A stretch of 64,000 nt of DNA, from NCBI GenBank assembly GCA_040437565.1, contig JBDOQK010000057.1:124001-188000 (forward strand). The letters are read 5' to 3'. Both the position numbers and the translations under genes were made by a program. This DNA is from Albugo candida. Lineage: Eukaryota; Oomycota; Peronosporomycetes; Albuginales. Of this stretch, positions 50,268 through 63,086 are shown one piece after another. The notes below the pieces were generated by a model. The model was not told the DNA's origin. It saw nothing but the letters and a program-made list of their open reading frames with translations, and made no database searches. Position 1 is the first letter of the stretch, and each line of letters starts with the position of its first letter.

Positions 50268-52439
50268 AAGCGGTAGTCAATTACTGTATAATTTGATAAT
50301 ACATCAACATCATTCACGTGCAATGGTCTTGCTTCTTGCATATCACTTCCCCTAACGACGCATATTAAATACCATCACATAATCGTATTGCGCCGCGCTG
50401 CATAGCGTTTTTCGTAGTATTTGCAGACAGCATTCTTCATTCAATTTATTGAAATGAGCGTTACGTGTCTTCCAGTGACGAAGCCAGAAATTAAAGATGA
50501 TTGTCACTGCGGTATATAGCCGTCAACCTAGCTTGTACAATCTAGACACAATACGAAGCACCCGTATAGCAAGGAGCGAATATGATGAATTGCAACGTCC
50601 ATATTTTTGTGCACTTCAAAAAATGACTGCTACTTGTCGCGTAAGATAGCGTTTCTTAACGAACTTGGTAGCAATGATGGGAGCGATCCTGCAAGCGACA
50701 TCAACAAAATTGTACGTTTTTAAAAACTTGCCGCTTCCTTTTCCAAATAAAATCATATGTGGTATTGGATCTCTTTGGTAGCCAGCACTTTCTTTTTGTC
50801 GAATACAATTAAAGCCACGCGGGTGGGACGTCGAAAATACTAGGCATTCTTCTCGCTCATTTCATCTCAGCCTAGTCTCAACAGCGAAAGCATCTAATTG
50901 ATATGTGGTTCAATTCGTCAGGCGGGCGATGACTTCGCTGATACGCCGGTGCCATCCATTTATTCGGATTCACTTGTGGCCTTCCGCACTCTGCTAGAAT
51001 ACCATCGTTTGTGATAATCCGATCAAGCCGAATAGCTATTTTGTGCCATCATTATTACCCCAGTTAATAAATTGATTTGGATTGAAAGAAAAAAAGCAAC
51101 CGCATCGCAATTGCCTCTATGAAAATCTGACATTTACTATGAAAGTTTTCATTCTTTGATTTCCTCGGCGCATTTGACGCGCAACTCGGTTCAAAAGAGT
51201 TTCAACGGAAGCGTTTGCATCAAATTGAATACAACGAAAGGAGTGTTCAGCATTCTGATTCACTAGGACGGTTGCCGTATATAGATATTCGCATGCTCTT
51301 CCAGCAATTCAGCTTCATCGGCATCCATCAGCGACGATTGACTCGATTTACCTGACTTTGTTCACATTTCTTCCAACTCACTCGGACGAGTTCGACTGCA
51401 AGTAACATGAACCATTTCAGGTTGAAATATATATATAGCTACTGGACTAATTATTCAGCAGAATATCTGTCATCTAAGCGCTGAAATTCGACTCGACTAT
51501 ATTCTCGTATTCAAGTAATGAACGGCAAGAAATGTTTTATATAGTTCAAGTTGTCCTTCTGTGTCAGAGGTCTCATATCACGGAAATGCTTCATGCGTTG
51601 CCAGGACATGTTGCGCCGATGCGAATTCTATGGAATGTGTCACTGCTGGAGTATAACGACTGTTGCGGGCATGTGGTAATTGGGAATAAGTGCACTAGAG
51701 TGTCCATGTTTATGCATAGGTAACGAATGCGTTATGCCAGACTCAAATGGACGCAAAGTCTTGGATTCAATTTCATCATACCTGATGACGCAAGATATAC
51801 TTGCGTTCCTTTCAAGATCGAAGTGGGCTCGTTCTGAAAGTAAAATTGATGGGATTACTCATGTATGCAACTCAACATTGGGAACTACTCATATATCCAT
51901 CCAATAAATTACGCTGCCATCAACTTGAACGCCTCACCATTCGCCTTCCCTCACACTTCTATGCTGCAAATTCCCATTCTCTGAGCTTTCCGCAAATTTC
52001 ATCTTACTTATGAAGCTCGCAGAGACTATCCATAAGAGTTCTCCATTTTATCATTGATCGTCGACTCTTGAGCCGCTTGAGCTTACTATTGGCTGCCCAT
52101 TTTCTTCTCGTTTAGCTTTTTATCCTATATAGTTGAATTCAATTTCAATAAGAACGTACATTCATCTTATTATTCATCTGTAGTAAAGCTAATGTTTCCG
52201 ATCAATGCATAAACGACTTATCCCATTATAATTATCCAAATCGAGAATACCGCTCTCATAAACTGCTTTCGCTTGCGTTCCACTGTCGATAACTCGCCAT
52301 CACCAACTTTGTGATGTAAATGACGTTGTTCCATATATCATAAAAATCCACGGCATCGTCCCTTCTCGTCAACAAAAAGACCACAGAACAGTGACTGAAT
52401 CTAACGGCATGAATCGTGCTTCGCAGCGCTCAAAGGCTA
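50268..52439. other. No gene recognised
   Basis: Plus-strand frames at 51,532-51,723 and 51,680-52,013 overlap in different frames and may be a decayed gene, but no domain can be named. The part from 50.3 to 51.5 kb holds only very short frames. Confidence 0.4.
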
Positions 52440-53370
52440 CGTCTTTAAAGTCATAACACCGCACGTCACCGGTGTTATCGCTTATGGTCATTCAGATATT
52501 TCCTTTACGAGATACCGCTCAATATATTTACAGGGCCATGATGCTTGATACACCGATAATACAGCATCATGCTTGGTACCTACGGTATACTTTTTGGGCC
52601 TTTGACCGCGCTGCGCTTCCCGGAGGAGCCTTCAAGATGCGACTACGCGTCCAATGAGATCTTAAATAAAATCTTTTGGAGATAAAACGTTTTCCGTAAG
52701 AGATAATCCCTCCTTTGTTGACACGGAAGCACATTCGTTTCTTGCATTCAAAAAAGCATAAATCCACATACACCATCTTCTAATGCATGAACAGACAATA
52801 TACCAACCGGTATGCCTCTACATGTATGCAACTCGAACTATTTCACATGCATTTGTAAGCTCCGACTATACGTTTATCAACCGATTTCGCATTGTAGATG
52901 ATGCTAGTAAGTGGGAAGCTTGCATAAAGGGCGGTTTTCCAGTGCGTTTCAATTCGACGCATCTCGAATGAGAAAATGCTTAGAGTGATTTCTGGTGCCG
53001 GTTTTGGTGCATTGGAATGGAGAATAATAGAAGATAGGGTCATTCTCATGGGACAAACCTCTGATACAAATCGATCTGTACAACTGTTGGAAGAAAGAGT
53101 TGGATTGAAAAGATACGATGCAAGTGTGGATACTTATCAGTCTAATACTGAATAAAGTACTCAAAATAGAGTATGGCGCTAGGTGAAAGAACTTGTGACC
53201 ACAAAAAGAAATTCTTTATTAACACTTTCCCCAGAAATTGTTCTAGAACACCCGGAGGCTGCATCAGCTGATCAAAAAGCATCGTTTAGGCAGCGTAAAT
53301 TGATGATAGTCGGAAGAACTGACAACAATTTTTATGTTTTTTGCATCACTGATTCCACCGATCTCTGATC
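52440..53370 (+). pseudogene. Unassigned host-gene relic
   Basis: The plus strand has coding-like segments: RYTFWAFDRAALPGGAFKMR (about 52,580-52,640), a run with GAGFGALEWRIIEDRVILMG and then VQLLEERVGLKRYDASVDT (about 52,985-53,130), and KELVTTKRNSLLTLSPEIVL with IVGRTDNNFYVF (53,186-53,340). They are separated by stops, and the frame changes. The protein is not recognised. Confidence 0.3.
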
Positions 53371-53610
53371 AAGTATGAAAGTCTTTGGATGAATGCCAAG
53401 GCAAGATTATCAATGTCATTATTCTCCTTGAAGGTAATATTGAATCCTACAATGAGTTACCATGCACTCTAAAATTATTAAACGTGCATCGAGCTTCAAT
53501 GGTTGGTAATTTAGGTCAGCCCAAAGCATCTAGAAATGTTTTTCTACAGAAAGAAACAATTTAGAAAATGCAATAGGTATGGACAGTAAGCAAGACCGAG
53601 ATAGAGTATT

Positions 53611-53958
53611 GTGAAATATAGTAGTGATAGTAGATACCAGAAACGATATCCGGCTATCATTGAAGTTTCCATTAAACTACCTGTAGGTAAAGAATGCCAA
53701 ATGATATATGAATGCTTGTCTTTCATCTACGAGCAATACGGATGCTTTTCTATTGTGGAATCCAATTTGTGGTTCTATATCACGCACATTAAATATCAGC
53801 GTAGTAGCCCATGTAGTACGAATCTGATAGAAGACGAACATCAGCCTAATTCAAGCTTTTGTAGAAGTCTTAGATGCGCTTTATCTTGCCATACAGACGT
53901 CCATTTTTCGAATCGATTTTTGAATGTTAAGATCTTGCTTTTGCAGCAACAATCATGA
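53611..53958 (+). other. Unidentified 115-codon open frame
   Basis: A plus-strand frame that just overlaps the end of the next minus-strand gene. It contains several cysteines in its second half but no signal peptide or known motif. Could be chance or part of the relic to its left. Confidence 0.2.
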
Positions 53959-54393
53959 CTCGAATCCGAAAGAAAATGCGGATTGAAAATCAAATGGACT
54001 GGGGTTACTCCTGTGGCCTTTATCACGTATTTTACAAGCCGTTTTTTTTACACCCCAATCATTCGTCACATCAAATTTTGTTTGAATTTTGTAATAGACA
54101 TCACCTTTTGAGTTAAAATAGCTGATTGTCAGAAGCGACATTTTGCAAAACTTATAAGAAAAGAGATCCAAGTCGTTTTTTGCAGAAATTTTACGGATTA
54201 TCAATTCTTTGCGAGAACAGTATAATGTCTGTTGCTTTCCATTGATTGAATTAGGGTCATTATCGAGTTGGTTGAAAGATGCCCTAATCCATCCCTCAAA
54301 GCAGTTGCTCCTCAACCACATAATAATCTCCATCATAACATCCAGTTCAACAACAAGCTTTATTTTAGTATCGCTCTCGGCTATCTCTGGCAC
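53953..54393 (-). pseudogene. Probable secreted-family protein C, partial
   Basis: A 146-codon minus-strand frame with no ATG at its 5' end (first Met at residue 20, in VMMEIIMWLR), so it looks N-terminally truncated. It appears to be a third member of the family at 26 and 50 kb. CFEGWIRASFNQLDN followed by an NGK resembles DTWIVTTTRLSINN followed by QGK. LLTISYFNSKGDVYYKI with a Trp about 12 residues further (TNDWG) resembles CISFVKEDGKLKLYF with KNW. The stretch between these blocks is shorter than in the other copies. Similarity is moderate and the assignment is an inference by eye. Confidence 0.4.
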
Positions 54394-56399
54394 CAGCGAT
54401 CAATCAGAATCCTTTCTTGAGAAATTGGAGACCAGAACGATCATCATCGCTGTATTATTTGATACTTAGACTCAATATTATTTTGAAGACACTTTGGCAT
54501 CCTTTACCCAGTTCGTAATTTCTTTTCTATAAAGCGAAATCACTATCTGGCATGTTTTGCATTGCAAGGCGATGTCTAGATAGATGAGTACTATCGCCTC
54601 CCAGGGTGAGCTTCTTGACTGGTTGTAACTACAAATGTTTTTTCTTTTGAGCGCTACAATCTCTACTGTACATAGTCACATCGTTGAGAATCGCAGGCTC
54701 TTGATGCAAACTCATCTGAGGGCCTTCACTCATGCGAAATGTTTCCAATTTCTATGTGAAGTAGTCCAATTTCTCGTTTCAACAATTCTCGAATGCCGCC
54801 TTTTTTTCATGAAATACGGACTGAGCAGATCAAAACTTGATATATGATATAACATGTTCATTAGATTTTCGAAAGGGCAATGTCGCGTTTCATCGGACGA
54901 TCAGATAAATCCGTTCAATCAATAGTAGTATACATCCCGCATTGAAATGGCTCTCGATTCTCAGCCAATTAAATACCAAAAGTGTCACACGTCTTAGGAC
55001 TGGAGGTTTCTATCGCAACGTTTCTCTCGCCGTCTATTAAAAAGACGACTAGCTATACCGACGTCGTTGTATTTTGGCCATTGCTACTATCCCAGATACG
55101 GGATGTGAACTGATGACTGCACCGTCATCCTCGAACTTCGTCCGATGTCAAGTTGCAACAAAATGGTGTATCTATTTTTCTTTTCCACGATCATGTATAG
55201 TAGATGCCTACCAATGCGGAGAAATGTCTTACTATCTGAAGGTATTAATGGTAAACCTGAATCCAGATTTTCAATCTACTCTACGGTCTGAGCATGAATT
55301 CTAAAGAACGCATTCAATATGAGGACCCTTCTTGGTTCATCTCCAAAATAAGCTTTGCCCTATATACGAAAAGCCCCCAGAATGGGTCGAGAGGAAACAA
55401 AGGAGAGGCATGATATATTCAAAGTTTGATTACATGAACACCATCATCATTTTGATACGCCAGCGTGGTCAGATATCTAGAGAGCTTATTGAAGGAACGT
55501 CTTCATCTAACGTGGTGTGATCCGCTTAGCGAGCTGCAGCTCTCACAAAATTGATTAGGCTTAGGTTTTACATTCTACCTAGGGGGAGAAAAATGCTACC
55601 ATAAGTCACTTTCTAGGATAATAAACATGAGCGTTTATCGAATGCATAGTTGCATCGTACTCAATACCGAAATTCCGCGCTATTGTGCCAACCGAAACAC
55701 TTCGATGATGCCTATCAATACGCTACTAATAGTCGAACATACTAACTAGTTTCGAAAGTGATTAATATTGGCATTGCTACCTCGGTTCAACGATGGCCAT
55801 TCCTCGTGCTCTATGATGGCTCATCTATTGTAATAACGTACAGTGTCACACATTGGTGACGACCATATCAACATTGTCTTAGCCAATAATTACCAGGGTA
55901 TTCAGTTTTTGCTATGAGCGCATTTATCCATAGTTCTCTACTTTTGAAGAAGCGGAGTTTCAAACCCGATATGTCAACTAGATTTCTCCGATTTGATTTC
56001 ACTATTCATTCATTCTGTAAACGATAGTTCGCATCCGTCAATTTCACCCGTTTGCAGAGCACGTCTGAACGACCCTCTTGGAGATGTTTATCGCCTCTTC
56101 GACCTAATGATGGTTTTACACTACCTGTCAGATTAATGCAGCTGGTAGTATTTTTATGCCTTTTGTATCATCGGCACACAGCCGTCCGAATGTGGTTCCA
56201 ACGTAGACCGGTCGAAAAAGCTTGATAAAAGATCGGAAGTAGCTTCAGTCAAAACAGCGCTCTACGTAGAAAGCGATGTTGATCAGATTTCCCTGTTACA
56301 AAGAGACACTAATGCACGACATAATGTCAGATTAGATGTAATTTCAATAAATGAAGATCTTCAAAATGCGTCAAGAGCCGTCTTTCAATATGAAGTGAC
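54394..56399. other. No gene recognised
   Basis: Plus-strand frames at 55,074-55,304 and 55,332-55,520 are coding-like but unidentified. The part from 55.5 to 56.3 kb has only short frames. It may include the decayed 3' end of the LINE to the right. Confidence 0.35.
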
Positions 56400-58250
56400 G
56401 TGTGCTCAGACGTTCGAAACCGTTACGTATACTCTGTATCTGATTTCTTACGCAGACATCAATGTGCTAAAATAAGATGAGTATTTGTCGCTCTTCGAAG
56501 TTTCAAATGCTCAGTGGAGGCTAGGTGCGCTGTATAGATAAAGGAAAAAATTCTTTTTCCTGCTTTGTACTTTCAAGTTGAACAGTTTTTTTACTCGAGC
56601 TTGGTTCAATCCAAGTGATGAGACCAATCGTCGATTTGGTACGCTGAAGTAGCTGATTGACATCATTATGAAGTCACCTCAGTAACGCTTTTCCAATAGT
56701 ATCTCATATGTTGAGCTCTCTTATATGTAGTTCGGCAAATAAGTTCTATTTCGTAGGCCATATAATCCAAGCTACGAACAACTCCAAGTGATTTCGGATC
56801 TCAATAGCATTTAACGGATAAGTTTTGAAATGTGCAATGCAACTCTCAGGCATTGCAAAGTTTTATCAGAGATATTCCGTGCCGATTTCGGTTGGCAGAA
56901 TCAAAGAGATTACGTGGTCGCAGTGGAACCGCAGCTGAACAATTTGTTAGTATAGGAATTTGTGAAAGATTCAAGTGCCAATCATCTATTCAGTCTGGTA
57001 GCACACTTGAAATGCTTTTTTCACCTCAAGTGATGTAGCCTCTAGTTCGTCCATTCTTTGTGTCCATCGGAAATATTTTTATGGACTTGTGCGGTTCAAA
57101 AGAATCAAGGATTTTAGGCTGTATTCATTTTCCGGAGCCTCTATATGATATGTAGTAATGAATATTCACACATTGGATGCGAAACGATGCAGGGGTAAAA
57201 TGCGTCAAATAGCGCCAGTTGTCCGACTAAAACAGTATTTCCTGTTCTTCTTCTTGTCGACGAAGATATAGAAAGTACTTTCTAATAAGGTGAATGTGCT
57301 TCTAATCTTTTGTTTGTGTTTTCAACCAAGCAAGCACAGATTGATTCGAAATCAATTACCACTTTGGAGTAATATCTGCTGGTATGTCCAATGCCACGGA
57401 CGTGATCAGCGCAGATAGAAAACTACCTGGGGCAGTAGATGCACCTTGGCACCAGAATGCAAATCTTTCATATCAAAGATCATCATGGATTGATGTATCC
57501 ATCGAACTGGTTTGATACACACTTGACCGAAAAATGATTTATAAATCGAATATGCATACACCCGGAATGGGAGCTCACATTATGGTACGATACCACAACG
57601 ACGACGACTTAACCAAGTTGCGCTACTCACAACGTTCACCACACTAGACTTGTGCGATTCTTTTTGCTCTAAACTACATTCGGTGCTCGTACAGAAATGT
57701 CGACTTGTCTAGAATAAATTTCAAGCAGCAACAGCAGTGCTATTAATCCAAATTTATATTTTCGTGTCCAAGAAGTAAGTTTCAAAAGCTTCGATAGTCA
57801 TGTGTAGATACTGTGTAAAGCGATAAACACTTTTTTTTCACTCCATGATAGTGGGGGCTGGAGGTTATGATATTTTGGTCGGTGTACAAAGTACAAAGCC
57901 AGTAGATGAAACGTATTGCAGTGCCCGTTTTATCTCGACCCAACGAAGTACGTCCCATTGGATTGGTACTTGGCTTTTTCAAAGTTCAGAATGTCGTATG
58001 CTCTTCAATTGTGCAAGAAGAGTCTTTATTACAGCTACATCCCGGTAGCGGTATTCAAGGTGGTATACAAGACTGAATATTGCTGATCACAATATATGGG
58101 ACATCATCTGGAAGAGCATTTTACCTTTTCAAATCCAGCTTAATTACATTGGCGAGGACATGGCGAAAGTTCAGTACGACTTACTGAATATTCTCAAGCT
58201 GTCAAAGAAAACAAATTGGAAGCGAATTTGATACTTGAACAGCTACGGAC
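56400..58250 (-). mobile_element. Same L1-type LINE, relic copy 2
   Basis: This is a diverged duplicate of 10.6-12.2 kb, in the same orientation. Aligned landmarks on the plus strand are GTGATGAGACCAATCGTCGA (56,614) against 10,736; CGAAGATATA and the AAGCA.AGATT stretch (57,250-57,345) against 11,402-11,460; GCAACAGC.GTGC.AT..ATCC with CAAATTTAT (57,727-57,755) against 11,931-11,961; and a stretch at 57,995-58,040 against 12,110-12,150. On the minus strand TIEAFETYFLDTKI with NSTAVAA corresponds to MTMEPFRDFV with HGTAVATG of copy 1, the reverse-transcriptase core. It is more decayed than copy 1: the RT signature motifs are barely readable and the zinc-finger region was not recognised. Confidence 0.65.
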
Positions 58251-61200
58251 AAGTTTAAATTTTTGAAATTTGTATGAAAAATGAAACTCAAAAATTACAA
58301 AACAGCTCCAAGCATTCAAAAAATACTTGAAAAGATAGCTAAAGTGGTTTTGAGTCTACTCAGCATATTATAAAAGCCAAAACATTCAATATCGTAATTG
58401 AAAAATACAAAATAGTCTCCACATTTATTTGATCCGAGTCTCCAAAAATCTTAAATTTCATCCGAAAAATTTAATATTCAATACAACAAGGATATGAAGC
58501 ATCGATGAATTCTGTTTTGATGTCGCCTTTGGCACTCAAAGTAATGTAATGATGCAAATCATTGAAATGGACCGTGCACTTGAAACAAGTACGTTGTCTA
58601 GTTGAACATTTTGAAAATCTAGAGCATCACACACTTTCTCCATTATCATGCTTATTAGTCAGTATCCCATTAGGGCATCCAATCCGAATTTTTCTTATCT
58701 CATCCCTGGCGTCAGAGGTCAATTACAACATTATACCTTTATCTGACAGACATTATGCTTCATTCTATCCTGATGGATCAATGATTACTTTACACAGCGG
58801 GATTTTTGCGTTGATGTGCAATTCTGGTAGTGTTTCTGGGGTATTGTTTTGTTGTGAGCTACTTTAACTTTACTGCAGGCATATCTTACGATCGGAACAT
58901 AGTACAAAAAGTGTTTGCGGAAAAGTGATCGCTGATCTTTTTATGTTTTTGGATATCATTGTTCGTATCGAATCCGTTACTCGCTTAAATTGCGAAAGAG
59001 AGAAGCGCTTATAGCGCAGTATACCACCGCTGAGAGTAGATGTGTATAGGTATATTATACGGATCTTCCCGCATCAACCACATGCTTTATATGGAAAAGT
59101 AAAGAAACAAGCGTGCACCTGTAGAAATGACTACCATTTCTGTTGCTTTTTCCATCTGAAAGATTTCATTGACGTGAATGGAAACGAGCTTAATCGGTAA
59201 CTTGATGCATTCCTCTTTCACTTTGATAAACACACTTCATGTTTTTATTGCTGATAGAATTTATACAGTATCTATCATTAAAACGTTTTTGAGGATGTAG
59301 GAAGCGGTCCGAGAGCATGATACTCGCGATAGTACTCAAATAATGAAACTGTGCATAATGAATCGAGGAAATATTTTTCACCCACCGAGTAGGAGTCCTA
59401 TTCCTGCATTATGTGGTATTCACTAATACAACAAGCCACTTCTTCTGACCTAAAAAATGAAAAAATAGCAGAGAAAGAAGAGGTTGGAAAGATATTATTT
59501 TTGCAGCTACGGAAATACTGTATCGCGACTATTCAAATTGAGGAGCGCAACATATCAAGGTACCGATTTCCTTCTGGCTCAGTATATTGTATTAGTTATG
59601 ATAAAGCAACCGGTAGTATACGGGGAAGTTGTCGATAAAGGTCATACTTTAAGAAGTTGTCTGCCGGCGGCGTACCAAGAAGTGTGCACATCGCACCATC
59701 GATATTCAAAACTTTGGTCCGCAAGATACTTCAAGATAGTTCGAGCAAAATGCATAGAAGACAATAAACTGGGATTGTCATGCATCCAGCATGTCATGCA
59801 TATTCGTGCAGGGAAGCGAGACGGCAATGGAATGTTGCTCCCGCTCATTTTATAAAGTCTTCAAAATTAGTGGTCTGACTTGACCGTCATTTCTTGGAGC
59901 ATAACGATGAATGCTATCTATATCATGTGAAGACATCAGCAACTGATGTAAACGTACTACCAAGAAATGGAAGGATAAATGGTCCTGATAAGCCATAATT
60001 CGTATTTACGCACATCCTGATGTCTCTTTATCTTGAACTCATTCATTCTTTATACGCGAATAAATTAGTCGCCTACGTGATCACCTTGACAAATGTCGCG
60101 AAGCGAGATGAATTTTGACGGAAAAACAATCATCGAGCCGTAATCTTTCTGAAAAGATTCCGTTCGATACTTGGTTGATTGCATGTTAACCTGACACAGC
60201 ATCAGGTTGATGCTGCTAGGAATAACAATTTCCTAGAAAGAAAAACGAAATGATGCAAGAAAATCTTCAGCGTAAATATAAGATGTGCACCATACAGAAC
60301 AGTTTCTGCATAAACAAAGTTCACCATGGATTAGCTGAATGCTCTTCTTTTCTATAAGAACTTTCGTCATTTCCTATCATGCTAATGAAGATAGAAACTC
60401 GCAAAAAAGGATCGATCCATTTCTGAAGAGCAGATGTTCAGCCTAAGTTGAGAGCAATTCACTATCTTGAGCACTATCGGTGAAGAGAGTGTTCGATTTA
60501 ATCCCCAATTCAACGCTACAAACTCTTTGCATCTCCAAACCTATCCAGTGGTGCCTTTCTTCTCTCGGTGCAAAATGCTTTGACGCTACATTCATATTTT
60601 TAAGCATGAAGAAAGTTGAAATACTTTCTTATTCCATATAATCTCTTTTCGTAGAATTCGTGCTCATTCGAGATTCCTATCCCATCACGAGAATAAAGAA
60701 CAGTGCCGTTTTGAAGTTGCTACCACGGATGCTCTCCGGTGATCAGTCAGCCACGTCATATAATGTTAGCATTCCAACTATACAGGTTATTACATACTAT
60801 CTTTCTATAGCATCGACGTCATGATTGTACCTGGATAGGACACAATGAGAGATATTCGAGCGAATATCTCCAGAAAGTCATCATCAACTTTAATCGTTCC
60901 TGCAATCTAAAACCTACTGAAGGTATCATCAACTGAGGATTTTGGAAGTAGGATTAGGTCTCTGTAATTCCACCATGTACAGACCCAATGCAATCTATTT
61001 TGGTTTCTCAAAATGATCGAAATGAGGTGAGGAAGGTACTAAATGACGTTTGCAATACTATATGGTATCTAGTCAGTGCTTCTTGGCAATCCCACCCCAC
61101 CGACTTACCGCCTCAAAATTTGCCTGTGAGGAAGGTAACTTTGCTGGTCTATTATTCTGAATCATCGCTATTGGAAGTAAAGATGGCAGCCAAAACGTGA

Positions 61201-63086
61201 TAAACCGATGTAAACGTTTTCGTGTAGCCTTGATATACGCTTTTGTGATGCCTAACCTATCGGCGGATGCTAGCAAAAATATTTCAGCATTTTTCAGTGC
61301 GTAGATCTCTAAACTTTCGGTTTGCAATGATGACGGTCATCAAATGCGTCCACCCTTCGCTAGAAGTGAATATCAATCATCCACGATAGTAACAGAGCTA
61401 AACGTTATTGACTTTTATCATTAGATCGCATGAAAGGCTTCAAAGTTGATGTGGCGAATTAAGTTTGCTCTTACTGTGGCGCTGACAAACATGAACTACT
61501 GTCAAACGTAATCATTCAGATGGAAAATAGAATAATGCAACATGACTAGAAGTTTAACCATGCGTTGATAAATTGAGACTTCGGATATTTCTGTATTACT
61601 ATGTCATCGTTGAGTATCAACGGCGTAAACATATTTGCTATTACTGTTGATGCAAGTATGTTCGGACAAGTGAGATGTAACATTTACTTCGCTTGCTTTT
61701 TGTCTTGGCAGTTGTATATATTTTGCTTATTCTGATGATACACCTCTTTAGAGTAATAAGTTCGGAGCTCATGATACCGCCGTTTGGATTTATCGTAAGA
61801 TTTAAAAATTATAATATATGTGAGCTTAAAACCATTTTTATGATTTAAAACAGAACGGCCAGCTCACTTTGAATGACTTGCTGACGTCTAGTCAAAAAAT
61901 CTACAATCGAGCTTCAATATCGAACTTTCTCAAGTCTCTTACTCAAGCCATGGCAAACCAACGGCAAACATTTCTACAGTTTTGTCCGGCAACTCGCTGC
62001 TATTCGACACTCGGGTACCTTTCAAATCCAAAGTCGATTTGCACTAGTCTTATTATAACTTGTGCGCTTCATCTACACCGAGTTGCTGTGCGCTTCACAA
62101 GGACCAAATTGCTACTAAATTGCCATCGTCTAAATACAATCAGGTGTAATGAAGAAGTCTTCCGTGCTACTCGCATGTCTTCGATTAATCATCCAAATAC
62201 GCAGGAAGTCTCCTACAGGAACATCGTTGATATTCTACTGATAATAATATGTTGTACCGAGACAGAGTGAAAGTATTCAGGAGATAATGGATAATTTGAT
62301 ATAACAATCTGTAGGTGGAAGCATTCGATGAAGTATTCTTGTAGCGAAGTACATATGCATTAATTGATTAGACTGTAGCCGTACAAAGAATTTGTTGGAA
62401 GCTGTGTATTTACTTTGTGGTTCTGTTCTTTACCGCCGAAGAAAAGAAGATTGAAGCGCACGTACATACCTAAGTTTGTTACAATTCCTCGATTTCACAG
62501 AAAATAAAGCTACTCGGTTAGTTAGAAGTGCGAATTCGATGCGTCAATGTAAACGTCACATTTCTGCATACTCAGTTTGATGCGAACTTGACTAGCGCAA
62601 GCTGTAGTATGGAGCGTAAAAGTAAGTTACGTCGTAAGAAATGTGTTGACGTTGGTTACATGCTGAAAATACTCAGTTTAGAGAGCATTTTGTACACTGA
62701 GCTACTTTCGTACAATCAACAAGAAGATGAGTTGAATCCACCAAATAGTAATCACTTATCTACTAGGCGTATACGGTGATGGACGGAAAACAGGGTAGTA
62801 AATCAACAGGCTGATCCAATGAGTGTTTTGAAAGCACTATCACAGTATCTAAATACAGAAACATGATACTGCACTAGCCTGTGACAGTATGAAGGTGGTC
62901 ATGCCAAGATATGAGAGCACAGTTAGCATCCTGAAAGCACATGTAGAAAAACCTGTCTTTGTATTTTGATAATCTGGCAGTGTTAAGCAACAGAAACCTC
63001 AAACATTTGCATCTGCACATGAAGAGATGCAATACTGGTATTGTTTAGGGTGTATTGGTGACGACCGAAGCTCGCTTTTGTGGGTC
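58251..63086. other. No gene recognised
   Basis: Open frames include plus 58,562-58,867 (101 codons), plus 59,411-59,638 and the overlapping 59,484-59,855, and plus 61,869-62,270 (133 codons). None carries a motif I know. A copia-RT-like stretch near 62,540 was considered and not accepted. A run of AT-rich sequence lies at 58,250-58,500. Confidence 0.4.

Noticed and set aside
62528-62640. Stretch VNVNVTFLHTQFDANL resembling the copia reverse-transcriptase motif (DV.TAFL)
   Set aside because: Only about 12 residues fit, and neither the following RT blocks nor a catalytic YVDD-like motif were found nearby.
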